Source: Macropodus opercularis
Lineage: Eukaryota; Chordata; Actinopteri; Anabantiformes; Osphronemidae
Direction: 5' to 3'
NCBI GenBank assembly: GCA_030770545.1
Contig: JAUCMP010000031.1
Coordinates: 402,001-466,000, forward strand
Length of the DNA stretch: 64,000 nucleotides
In this document: positions 48,701 to 59,300 of the stretch, one piece after another
Layout of the letters: each line of letters opens with the position of its first letter
Position numbering within the stretch: position 1 is the first letter of the stretch
The notes under the pieces: model-generated
The model's database searches: none
What the model was told of the DNA's origin: nothing
What the model saw: the letters and a program-made list of their open reading frames with translations, nothing else
Program-made: the position numbers and the translations under genes

Positions 48701-49036
48701 CATAGTGGACAAGGATTAAATATTTACACTTACAAATATAATATGAATACCGTAGTTCTGCTTGCAGGAAAAACAACATGGAACAGTTGCAGTATTATTA
48801 GTACGCACGGTGAAGTCTTTAAAGAAATAGCCTTAAGTATTGTTTGCAAGGTGCGGTGCAGTAATATGTTTTTGTTTTTGCAGGGCCTGCAGTTCCCTCT
48901 GTCTCACCTACAGGCTCTGCAGCAGCTCCTGCAGGCAGAGAAACTGGCTGTGGCCCAGCTCCCATTGCCCACTGATGAGTCCAAACGTAATCTAGCGGTG
49001 GCTCTCTGGAGTGAAAGCCTCCTAGATGTACTGTAG
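33779..49036 (+). CDS. riox2: Ribosomal oxygenase 2 (RIOX2/MINA53), nine coding exons
   Basis: RIOX2 is a nucleolar Fe(II)/2-oxoglutarate JmjC oxygenase; the human enzyme hydroxylates a histidine of ribosomal protein RPL27A. Coding exons: 33779-34210, 38571-38690, 40625-40753, 41696-41799, 46039-46141, 46364-46526, 46629-46717, 47900-48010 and 48884-49036, with clean AG/GT borders and consistent phase, giving 467 residues (human 465). The iron ligands fall exactly as in the human protein: His179 and Asp181 in LPVHYDDVE and His240 in PRGTIHQAS. Other landmarks are VNVVRCINGKKKVLNKEGQ, QLEGEKHWLLY, MSWGDLLMDV at the exon 5/6 join, and the C-terminal winged-helix region with FPLSHLQALQQLL. The conserved MPK start is used; an in-frame ATG in an upstream exon (31120) could add nine residues. 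Introns hold LINE and Tc1 sequences; none breaks an exon. Confidence 0.97.
34311..35275. other. riox2 intron 2, first part
   Basis: AT-rich intron sequence with no gene or repeat I can name. Confidence 0.5.
35276..35425 (+). repeat. LINE (L2-type) 3' tail, plus orientation
   Basis: 'ttgtaaagtgctttgagatt' and 'aaattggtgctatgtaaatc' match the end of fish L2-type LINEs. A similar tail is at 38422-38505. Confidence 0.6.
35530..35930 (-). repeat. LINE (L2-type) 3' UTR remnant, minus orientation
   Basis: 'tatagtgtcaattcacaat' and 'aagtagagagggtgactgct' are diverged matches to 42335-42365 and 42945-42970 in the fuller copy of the same LINE. Confidence 0.55.
35877..35889. repeat. Short (TA)n run
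   Basis: Small TA tract within the LINE remnant. Confidence 0.8.
36170..36490 (+). mobile_element. LINE fragments: pre-RT region and L2 3' UTR piece
   Basis: 36190-36450 reads, with frame changes, LDEFYCRFDR...SPSIKEGE-like, KAAGPGSV-like and VFTDIFNT, the usual run-up to the reverse transcriptase in fish CR1/Rex-like LINEs. 36433-36487 ('agtgaccagaaccatctcta') duplicates 42887-42926 of the L2-type copy. Confidence 0.5.
37290..37365 (+). repeat. Tc1-derived end fragment, shared with 51085-51155
   Basis: 'gtttaagcagactgtatttt' and 'catataatgtttgtgcagta' match 51085-51155 almost exactly. Confidence 0.6.
38422..38505 (+). repeat. LINE (L2-type) 3' tail
   Basis: 'accttgtaaagttccttgag' followed by 'gttgtgaattggtgctgta', just 66 bp upstream of riox2 exon 3. 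Confidence 0.6.
39430..40016 (+). mobile_element. 5'-end-only copy of the L2-type LINE
   Basis: Matches 14928-15517 closely: 'tggagtctctgctctctagt', the Pro-rich leader coding (LSADSQPPPPRSCNTPIE) and the endonuclease start (SDHHIDLFSLTETWLQ, SSGRGGGVAAIYNS) up to KTQKPVVF, then stops at 40016 where a Tc1 remnant begins. A small deletion around 39690-39715 separates the two coding parts. No reverse transcriptase. Confidence 0.75.
40040..40475 (-). mobile_element. Tc1/mariner remnant, minus strand
   Basis: The minus strand codes for a Tc1 N-terminal piece (VKKNPRVSAQDLQKSLAHA then a second HTH-like MNKTLNKNGVYGR). The flanking 'gcacaaacattatgttttta' and 'cagggtggaaaagtatttga' are Tc1 end sequences. 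No catalytic domain. Confidence 0.65.
42305..42330. repeat. (TTCAA)n pentamer run at the LINE 3' end
   Basis: Five pentamer units marking the 3' terminus of the minus-strand LINE. Confidence 0.85.
42305..45830 (-). mobile_element. Nearly full-length L2-type LINE, antisense in riox2 intron 5
   Basis: Read on the minus strand: endonuclease start (SDHHIDLFSLTETWLQ, 45600-45660), VVGDFNIHVDVDS (45250-45285), SDHFLIKFEF, then the reverse transcriptase with PLLKKPTLDPRELANYRPIS, QGSVLGPILFSLYMSPLG and an intact FHCYADDTQLYLS catalytic motif (about 43725-43770), then a 3' UTR of about 1.1 kb ending in a (ttcaa)n run at 42305-42330. At least three frameshifts (near 45390, 44816-44771 and 43860-44028) break the ORF. 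Clade call (L2/Maui-like within the CR1 group) rests on the YADDTQLYLS core and pentamer tail. Confidence 0.85.
46970..47140. repeat. Possible LTR-type repeat fragment
   Basis: 'agcggcaccacttgtggacc' with 'taaacaggcaaaggctagac' resembles sequence at 45785-45835 ('gagtaaacaggcaagtgaac...aaggctag'). Could be remnants of one LTR split by the LINE insertion; weak. Confidence 0.3.
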
Positions 49037-49239
49037 CCTAATTGAACCTGTGTTATGGTGCCACAGAATTTGTCTAAATCAGAATATCCCAATTTAATTC
49101 TTAATTTATCCAGCACTAGAATGGGAACCTTTGAGATTTCCTGCACAGACACCAGATTTTCTTTTGCGACCTACTGTGCCTAGTGTGTGGTCATATAACT
49201 TGTACCTGTGACATTCTGTTTGTAGAGTGAGAGTGTAGA

Positions 49240-49245
49240 AATAAA
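49240..49245 (+). other. Poly(A) signal of riox2
   Basis: AATAAA 204 bp after the riox2 stop codon, the first on this strand in the 3' UTR. Confidence 0.6.
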
Positions 49246-49259
49246 CATAACTTCAATTA

Positions 49260-50199
49260 AGATTGAGCAGTTTTATTACAAAGGGAATATGAAATATGGA
49301 AGCACAAAGAAGGAAAACCACATTAAAGTTATACAGCAGAACAACTCAGAACCATCTGTTATATGGTTATTTATAAAGTTCAGCCTGTTAATTGTGGGAA
49401 CCCAAGCAAGAAATTGTTTTGCTGTCTACTGTCTCCACACTCAGGGACAACATGGTTGTACAATACAATAAAACACTATAGAAGTATAGTAAGAAAAATA
49501 TATTTCTACAATGCAGATTTGTAAAAAGAAATAAAGGATAATATAATGCAGCTCACTGCAGTGATTTACATTCTAAACCAAGGCTGTTGACTCATGAGCC
49601 TTCCCAGCATTTTTACATTTGCATATTCAGACTGGGTCATATGTTTTATTAGGTTTACAGCTTATCACTAATATTTCAAGTTGCTACCAGCAGATACTGG
49701 TGTAAATAAATGTATAACTTCACTGTTAATGACTTAAACCACTGATTTATAATAATGAACCTTGGGAACTTCAATAACATATTTACTGCAGGCATTATTA
49801 TGAGTGCAGACCTCATACACTGTATAACAAACACAAAGTAGGATCATCTAAATAATATTTTGTTAACTGCTAACTAGTTAACTTCTATTTATTTTTATTA
49901 TAGTGACACTAAAATGGTGCTGTACCTTTCAAGACCTGCCTTAAAAAACACTGCAAAAGCAGCCGTCTATTCTGGACAACTAAATGGGCCATATTCACCG
50001 GACCCATGGGCCATCCCACTCTCAAGGTTCAGGGTGGTTACTGAGAACGAGAATGTCACTCCTAAGAGTGAAGTCCTTCCAGGATGATCTCCACAGGACA
50101 GTGTGGTGGTCAGTATTCAGGGTGCGCACAGTAGGAAAATGATTGGTTTCATGGTATATCTGAAAATATGACACTAATTAATCGAGTATAATGTGATTC
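49260..50199. other. Intergenic spacer after riox2
   Basis: AT-rich, no gene or repeat recognised. Confidence 0.5.
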
Positions 50200-50459
50200 C
50201 AATTGCTTTGTGTGGAGTCGATTGGGAATACGATCAACATGAGCCACTCTCTGAGCGTCAGCTTGGAGAAGCAAATAAGATGTGGAGAAAAAGAAGGTAC
50301 CAGGAAATACCCAACTCTGCATAGGATGAAGAAAACTAATGACTGGAAGAAAGTTGTGGTGTGTAGGCATAGCTATGCTTTGAATGGACAAGAGTGGGGA
50401 GATTTAGATGAAAGAGATGATAGTATGGATATAAGCGAAATAAGTGATAAAAATTAAGA

Positions 50460-52560
50460 AGAAAAGAGGGCAATGAGAGAAGAGATCGGATAGGTAGCCA
50501 ATTCAAGATCATTCTGGGGTTTGCAGAGGAGTTTGAGTTATGCGGGTAATGGAAACAAATGGTGTAAGCGAGTGATATGTGGAGTTCCGGTTGGTGAGAA
50601 AAAGTAAAGGGAAGGATACGTGTTAACCATGAGGTAAGAACAGATGGTGAATCTGTTGTGATTGGTTTTGATGAGGAAGCGCTTCCCAATAAAGTCATCC
50701 TAGGGTATCTGAGTTACAGCGTTAGGGGATATGTGCCAACGCTACTGAAACGCTCCAATTGTCAAAGGTTTGGACCAGTTCGGACTTGCCGTGGACACAT
50801 GAACATCAAGGCTTTTAGAAATACTTTTGTAACCCTTTCCAGCTTCATGCAAGTCAACAATTCTTGATCACATGTCTTCTGAGAGCTCTTTTGTGTGAGC
50901 CATGATTTACATCAGGCTTCTTGAGAACAATAAACTCAAAACTGCTGTGTTTTATAGGGCAGGACAGCTTTAACCAACACATCCAATCTCATCACATTGA
51001 TTGGACTCCAGGTTGACTGACTCCTGGCTCCAATTAGATCTTGGATAAGTCATTAGCTGAGGGGTGATATGTTATGTTCAAGACAAACATGAAAACATAT
51101 AATGTTAGTGCAGTATAAGTTTAAGCAGACTGTATTTTTCTATTGCTATGACTTAGATGAAGATCAGAAACATTTATGACCAATTTATGCATTTAAATCC
51201 ATGTGATCCCAGAGGGTCACATACGTTTTCTTGCAACTGTATACGTGAAAAAGAAATGTGCAAAAATAGATTTCTATGAAGATATTGAGAAGATGCAGTA
51301 AGGGGTGAGGATAAAGCAGAAATAACAGCAAAGAACTTGTTGAAAGTCAAAGTTCTCACAATTTAACTGAAGAGAGCACGAGAGGAAGGCTGAGGACCAG
51401 AGCAGACCATGTTGGAGTCCTAGAGAGATGTGAGAAACTAATAGTGTTACGGATCTTCCATTTATTGTGAAAGAAATGACTAGAGCATTAGCAAGGTCTG
51501 GATTGATGTTTCATGGGAAGGATGGAATCTGTTATATAATGTTAAAACATCTAGGTAAGTTAGCTTCTATGAAACTCCTGGGGCTGTATAATAAAGTATG
51601 GATGAAAAGGAAATTCCCCAGTGCTTAGAAGGAAGCAGTGATTATTCCTATTAGGAAACCAGGGAAAGATCCGTCATACATGGGAAATTAGAGGCCAATA
51701 GCAAGCAAAGGGAATCCTTCACCTTACCAGAGCGGATTTAGAAGAGGCAGAGGCACCGTGGCCCGGCAATATGTTTGGAAACAGAAGTCAAGAAAGCACA
51801 GGTTATTAAAGAATCAGTCATAGCTGTTTTCTTTTATGTAGATTAGTTTATGATGTGGTTTTGGAAGGATGGACTGATTAAGTGAAATTCAATTTAAATT
51901 TCAGGAAGAAAGTTTAATTGGGTCAGAGATTTCTTCAGGTTAGAATTGGGAGTATTTAGTAGACAATGGTTCCCTCAGGACTGTGTCATTAGTCCAGTGC
52001 TTTTTTCCACCATGATAAATGATGTTTTCACTCAAGTGCCAGACGATATAAACTGATCCTTGTTTACAGACAATGGAGCACTGTGAAAGAGAGGAAAAAA
52101 TATTACACATATTAAACAAAGGTAACAAGACGCAGTTAATGTGGTTGAAGAGTCATATTTATGGGGATTTAAATTTTCAGTAGGAAAAACTGAAACACCA
52201 ATATTCACCAAGAAGCAGAACAAAATCAAAAAACTAGAGATATGGATATATGGACAATTAATAGACCAAGTATTTAAGTTTTTGGGAGTGTGATTTGAGT
52301 CAAAACTGATTTGGAATGAGCATATTCGTAATGTGCTTAAGATGTTAAATGTTATGAGCAAACAGAAGAGCTATGAAAGTGTCTACGTAGCAGATCGGCA
52401 CTGGTAATGGGAGCTTTGTATACGGGTCGACAGCTAAAACACCACTACAGAAGCTGAAGGTAGTACAGGTACAAGCACTAAGACGGTGTTGCGGTGCGAT
52501 CAAGTCCACAGATTTCATTTACAGAATTGGTTCCCAGCTGGGAGAGTGAGAGGGGAAAGA
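50460..52560 (+). mobile_element. Degenerate non-LTR retrotransposon with gag-like ORF1 and reverse transcriptase
   Basis: Plus strand. 50640-50815 encodes an ORF1 C-terminal piece (VIGFDEEALPNKVILGYLS, then RGYVPTLLKRSNCQRFG) that resembles the start of the CCHC zinc knuckles of I/Jockey-like LINEs. After an inserted Tc1-derived block, 51460-52420 carries broken RT blocks: RSGLMFHGKDGICY-like, KKPGKDPS-like, QSGFRRGRGT, a CVISPVLFSTMINDVF stretch, SLFTDNGALW (catalytic AD changed to TD, second D to N) and FKVLGV-like. Stops and frameshifts throughout; inactive. Clade not certain. Confidence 0.65.
50816..51242 (+). mobile_element. Tc1-derived non-autonomous repeat inserted in the LINE
   Basis: Contains 'acatgtcttctgagagctct', 'ccaatctcatcacattgatt' and 'gtttaagcagactgtatttt' and ends 'cacatacgttttcttgcaac', all typical of a widespread fish Tc1-type repeat. 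It separates the ORF1 and RT parts of the LINE, so it inserted later. Confidence 0.55.
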
Positions 52561-52929
52561 GTACATGTCGTACCTGGAGGAGGAGTGCTGTTGCTGGAGA
52601 AATGGGTTTACACCAGACAACACGCTTAGTTATTCTGCTCATACTCTATCTCAGCTTTATTATGTATAAAAACCTATGTATAAAAACAGGCAGACATCTC
52701 AATAGCATCCAGAAGGAATTAGGGAAAATGAGGGCAACAGGAGGAAACAATATAATAACACGGTTAAGATCAGGTCACACAAAACTGAATAAGTCACTAC
52801 ACGAACAGGGAAACACCAGACGGGTCTGTGTAAATGTTGTTACCCAGAGGAGTCAGTGGAGCAGGAGTTATAAGAGACGTTAAAGAGGTCAGTGGAAGCA
52901 CAGGGGATACAGGAATTTAATTTGAAACA

Positions 52930-53308
52930 CACTCAATCAGACAGGGAGTTATAGAGCATCACTGCCACCTCTGGAAGACACGGGGTAATTAAGTCTGGTT
53001 GTTTTCAGAGGAGGCGCTGTGGCAGGTGGCAGTAATGCACGTCAACACCATAAAACTAGAAGAAGACGGTTCACGTTCCGTCTGGGAGGTAGTTAATCAG
53101 GCGTAGGTGGCGGTAATGCGCCACGTGCATTAGACGCCACCTGCCAATTACACACGAAGAAGAACGCTGACCGTCGGCCATTTTTAAGACGGGACGACGT
53201 AAGGCGTAGCTTGACCGTTCGTTTTCATGCTGGATATGCAGTAAAGAACTTTATTTTACATAGTGTGTGAAAACCCCACAATGGTACTCTTCACGTATTC
53301 GGGATAAC
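52930..53308 (+). promoter_or_regulatory. hlcs promoter and 5' UTR region
   Basis: More GC- and CpG-rich than the flanks (for example 'gctgaccgtcggccattttt' at about 53167), with a YY1-like 'gccattttt' and no TATA box. Two 13-20 bp near-repeats containing 'ggtggcggtaatgcgcca'/'caggtggcagtaatgcac' lie at 53031 and 53105. Promoter role is inferred from position. Confidence 0.45.
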
Positions 53309-56300
53309 ATGTTAATAACACTGTGCTACGTCTACATGTGGGTGCGCTTTCACAAGTGCTACTCAAGCCTGATTCGCAATACCTTGTCCAAACTGAGAAG
53401 CTGTAGCTTAACATTTAGCATTAGCTCCTGCTCAGCCACGGCGTCTCCTGACCGTCACAGAGCCACACGCCGGCAGCACAGCCCACTTCTACCTGGAGAC
53501 GTCATCTTCCTTCAGTTGGGAGACAAAGCCGTCTATGTCACGGAGCCTCAGGTTGGACGCGGAAACGTGTGTGTTGCTGAAGTAGCGTTAAGTGGCGAGT
53601 GCTTACATGTCTTAGCTTAGCTAGCAACGTAGCTTCAGCGATGTTATAGCGCCGCATTTAAACTGGAACAGTAAACCCTGTAAACAGATTAAACGTGTTA
53701 AACAGTTGCATGAGATGGATTTGTGCTAAATGACTAGATAAACCTTACTCGAGTTGTTCACGACATCTTGCTTAGTTTGAAAGTAATTTGAAATTCTCTC
53801 ACGCATATAAGTGTAATCACTTTGCATGTGAGAATACTTTTTTATATGTATGAATGATTGATTGTCACTTGACTTTAGTTTCACGTGTGTGTGTGTGAGT
53901 AAGAGGATAATTCTGAAAAAACAATCGCCTTTGAAATTAGGTGGCAGAGCTGTTCTGTTACTGAAAAGACGCCCACCACTCAATCCTCATTTTGCCTCCG
54001 AGGGGTCAACATGAAAACAGGTCTCTAAGCTCAAAACCACACAAGGGTTGGATAAAACAGCTGCAGACAGACGATAAACCACAACACGCTTCATCAGGAT
54101 GAACGGTTGGATGAACTTGTTCATCATAGACCCACACGTGTTCATTGCTTGGATGTAACACCCACCAAGGCTGTTTGATCCAACCCTGGTGTGTTTTAGC
54201 TTTGAGCCCCTAGTTATCAGTGGGGTCGATTGACCCTCAAAGGCCCCACAAAGGTTAAAGCTCTGCTGACTGACAAAATTGCATAGGTCCTGACAGAGAT
54301 TAAAAAGATGACCAAAAGAAATTGTTAACAGAAAAGATGACAAAGACGAATGGGTGATTAAAAGACAAATCTGTTAAAGAAAAATAGGTAAGCAGAAGAA
54401 GCTCTCCCACTAATAATGTCCTTTGCGGCACCTCATACTATAAGGACCATACCTACTTTCCACAAGATTGCTTGGTAGCTACAATGTCATGCAAATTAAA
54501 AGTTTCACACCAGATCACCAGCCAGCTCTAAGTAAAACACTTCTGCCTAGTAACCTAACCTACTTCATGGGGGAAACCCAGGTTTTACAACAGTACAGTA
54601 GAGAAAAGATGACAATACTAAATTTAGCAACACACAATGAAGTGACCCTTTACAGCAAGCAAAGAGAAGCTTGCTCAGACTGTACAATGACATGTTTCCA
54701 ACCTAATCGGACAAAAAGCGTAATGAAAATCAAGTGTCAATTTATTTGAGTGACTTGGGCTATTTCTTTAACGGTGCCTCGGCCGAGCATCTCTTTGAAG
54801 ATAATTTTTCAGGCAGGCTGTATCAATATCTCAGAGTTTTGCAACTTGGCAGCTTTACAACTTTTCTCATCCCAGCTGTGAATAAGCACAGTGTCGTGTG
54901 GGTATCACAGCTGATCTGGTATTCAGTATAGAGTCTCTCCCTGTTCTGTATTATTGCTAAATGAAATGTTTTGGTTTGTGAACAGATTTGACAGAAGGGA
55001 CTAGACAAACTATATGACATGGTAGCTGATATGGTATTTATATATTATATTTTATTTTTTGAATAACAACTTTCCTCTGTAAGTGTAAATGTACACACAT
55101 ATTTTAAACAAATAAATGTACATCTTTAAATCAAGGGGATACAGATACTGTACTGCACAAATTAGGTCAATATTTAATCAGTATTTGTGTGACTGATATG
55201 TGTGGTCTTTTGATGCCCCTTCTTCTCCTTTCTTGTGGTGATGCAAATGTGATATTGAATAAGATTGGATCATTCATATTTCCTGGATTTCTTGCATTCT
55301 TTCTCAGATTATCTTGTTTGATCTTTAAAATTTTTTAATTAATGTGTATTATATACCTTTCCATACATTCTGTAATGTAATTAATTGTTTTTTATTTATT
55401 TATTTATTTATTTGAGCAGAAAACAAAGTCTGTAGCCTAAATGCTGCATCCTTTTACATTTTTCAGCGATTCCTTCTTTTTAATCTCACTGGCAAAGTTC
55501 TATTGAGTTGAAGGTTGTTACTGTTGCTCTAATGTCCACATAATAATGTTTGTGCTTAGTATTATAAGGAATATTAGATTCATGATTCCAGCCAATATGT
55601 GTTTGGATTTTAATTTGTGGCTGAATGAATGACAAGAAGTTAACTTTTTTTGTATTAATGTAATGTCTTCTACAATGTGTCAGCTTGAATATCGTTTTAA
55701 CCCACATTTCTAATAAGTTCTGTCACTAACTACTGTTTTTTTCTGTGCTTTCTGTGCTTTTCTCTGTTGTTACAGACATGTCATGACCTCAGCAAATGGA
55801 CTGTCCTGTTGGGGACCTCTCTGGTCTATCCACAAATAGACAATATATCATTTATCATTGAAGCTACAGGACAAAGAGGGGGATGCCACAGTTCTCACAC
55901 ATCGAACAAGAAAGTAGGCACCCAGAATGCGTAACATTGTTGTAATAATCTGCTCCAAGCATAGTTTTAACATTTATTACTTTATTACTTGTTCTATACA
56001 GTTGTGGTTGTATATATACCTAAAAAATCTGTGCTGATAGTACAGCTAACCTAACAACTAAATGTATACTGCAACACTGTTTACAGGTGAAATACTGCCA
56101 GACTGAGCAAAACTGAAGTGCCTAGTAGAGATCCAACTGGAAAAATATAAAATTCTGTGCTTTAGTGTGAGAGAACACACAATTTAAAAAAAGTTTAATG
56201 GCTACCCCATTTAAAATGAAAAAGGGGGCCATTTAACAAGATCTAGGCCATCTCTTAATACGGTATGCACTGTGAACTGTTCATCACCCATTGTTGACTC

Positions 56301-59300
56301 CTAGACATAATCTTGTAAAGAAGAGTTGATGGCATTCATTCATTTCTATTTACAATATAATGAATAGACATTTTGTTTAGATTAATCTAACCCTTAAACT
56401 ATGAGTGTTGTCTTATTCTTGTTCTTCTTATTTGAACACAACTTAGTTTGTATCTAGTCTGACTTGATACATACTAAGATGAACTTATTAGAATAGATCA
56501 AACCATGATATTTTTTTTTAAATGTATCCAGGATTTCCTAAATCGACTTCTTTGTTAAACACTCTGAGGTCTAGTTTTGTTTGTGTAGTAAGAAGAACGT
56601 GTAGAGTATCAGCTAACCATTGATTTGTGCTCGTGTGCAGGTGCTGAAGTGGAGTGATTACTGTCTTCCTTTGGCCTACAGCCCTGACCATCCATTTAGG
56701 GCATTGGCTCAGGCCAGTGTAGATAACTTCAGCCGTTTGGGAGTGGCTTTTATTGAAGATCGACTTCAGCTAGACAATGGACTTCTGCCTTCAAAGATAG
56801 TCCGTATGTTGTCTTTATTTACATTTCATATTAATCTTCCTATAAAATGTTATATTCACGTCACTACCTCAGATGATCTGGTAGATGTTTTCGTTTTATT
56901 TGTGGCATCATGATTTGTGAAATTTGTTTTAATAAAATAATATAATCATATATAAATTCATTAGTTTATAAAAAGGTTTAGGCAAACTTAAATTTTTATT
57001 AAACTTCATCTCTGCATTTAACCAGTCTTGAGCTTTGGTTTTGAGTGAAATTAATATTTTCTTTTTAATTTAGCAGAAGCTATTCTGCCATCCAGTAAAT
57101 ATTAAAATACACTTTCTCTCCCCAACTCTGCTGCTATTTTTATTTTTTTATTCACTGTCAAATAGTGACGTTCAATCACTGATTGACTTGATGCGATTTA
57201 AGCAACAACATGACAGCACTGTCAGATGTGTTTAAGTCACAAGTCACTTTTATACAGCAAAAAGGGATCTTGTTTGTGTGTAAACCAAGTGTAAACCTGA
57301 TTGTTCATACCTCAATTAGAACATCTTAAACACTCGGGGGCATAATGATTAGATTTGACTAATTTTAACATTAGTAAAACCTATGTATATGTGTATGTGA
57401 CATAGCCATTGACCAAGCAGACAATCTGGCCACCACCTAAAGAGAGATATTACTTTAGTTCCTTGGGAGTTGAATTGACTGTGATTTGCTAGTACTGTAC
57501 ATATGAAGAGTTGTTCCTTCATATTTTTGTGAATTTCCATAGCCATCATCCTTCAAGAATCCACTCTCCGTGACCTTCTGGGGAAGCAGTGTCAACAGAG
57601 CTCAAACACTGTCAAGTCTCTCTGCTACTCTCAAACTAACAAGTTTGGCTCTGGTTCATTACTCCGTCAGCTCTTAGCTGACATCCAGTGCCCAGAGGGC
57701 AGTAAAGGCAGTCTCCTTACTTTGGAACAACAAAAGTCAGAGCCACTTGGAAGCACCCAGCATCTTGGACCTTGTAAGGATTTAGAGTACCATTCCTTGG
57801 GAAATCATCATCACATGGAGGGCCATGGACATCACCTACATCTGTCCAGCTGCCATGAATGTTTGGAGCTTGAGAACAGCACCATTACATCTGTCAAATA
57901 CGCCTCCGCTGAAAACATTCCAGACCTTCCTGATGATAACTCAGTACAACTGGATAGTGGGGATGAGCATGAGCAGCATCTTGAGGGTTTATCGAGTGGT
58001 GGATTATACTTTGAGGGCAAACCACCAAATGTTTTGGTGTACACAGGTGGTTCTCAAGAACGTTTTAACGTGCTTTTTCAAGTTTTATCAGAGTGTATAA
58101 ACATGGAAAACAATGTAATATATGCCCTTCAACCACAGCAGGCTCTAAGTGATCCGTGGCTGGAAAATACCAGGCTCCTGGTACTGGCAGAGGAAGACAC
58201 TCTGACCCCCCAGCTTCAGACCCGTTTTCTCACCTACCTGAGCATGGGTGGCAGGGTCCTGGGACTAGCCTCCACCCTGTGTCCTGCAGGCCTTGCTTTA
58301 GAAGACAAGGAGAGTCAAAGTGGACAGGTCAGCAGGCTGAGCTTTACAAGGGAAGATGACACAGAGCTGGAACTGAGTGTACTGGCGACTGGCAAAGTTT
58401 ATGTCAGGGACACTCAAGGAGGAGGACAAGTAGAGCTGTGGGGGGAACTCAGAGGGGACCTCTCTCATGAGAGGGACATGGCTATTGTTCGTGTAACACA
58501 CGGAAATGATGGTGGGGAGGCTGTTCTCTGTCAGGTAATGACGTATGACCTTGTAAAATAATCGTTGTAATTGTGTACATTATATAGCATGCTATAGCTG
58601 ATGGGCAGTCTTCATAAACTTAAACAAATAAGCTTTTCTACAGGTCCACTTGGAAATGGCCCCTCACAAACTGACTGAAGGTTTTGATGAATTAAAGTCA
58701 AGCAACTCACAACGTTATGAAGTCTTGACAGAGATTCTTGTCTCTCTGGGCCTCAGCTGTGACCACAGCCAGACTCCAGCTGCAAGCCCGGTCCACTTAC
58801 TAGCCATCTCTGAGGTTAGTCCCACAGTACTTACTGTCAATACTTTCTTTGCCTTCAAAATGGAGATTTTAGATTTGTTTTACTGTGAGCATTGAACATG
58901 TTTCCCAACTTTCAACAAAGAAATTAAAGGTTGCAGAGCTGTTGCAAGGTTTCTCTGGCTTCTAAAGAAAGTTTGTACTTTTACCTAAAGCATTTTATTG
59001 GCAAAGTTAGAGTTGCAGTGTATTTAAATTGACATGAACAGGAAGTCAGGCCCAAGCTGCTGACCCTACATTATCATCAGGGATTAAGCTTTACGTCTTA
59101 GATCACAAATGGTTTTTAACTTTTGCACAATGGCTTTTCTTCTGTATGATAGTCCAGTAAGTCCAGTAAATCATCAGATAACAAAGGTTAAAAAAAGAAC
59201 ACACTAAAAGAGAAAGAAACGGCTAATGTTTTTCTCTGCTCTTGTCTTCCACACAGAAGGCCAAGGATAGCTTTCTGAAGTGTCTGCAAACACATGCAGA

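Noticed and set aside
53267..53308. Upstream GTG as hlcs start
   Set aside because: Vertebrate nuclear genes rarely use GTG; the first ATG in the same frame at 53309 is the better choice.
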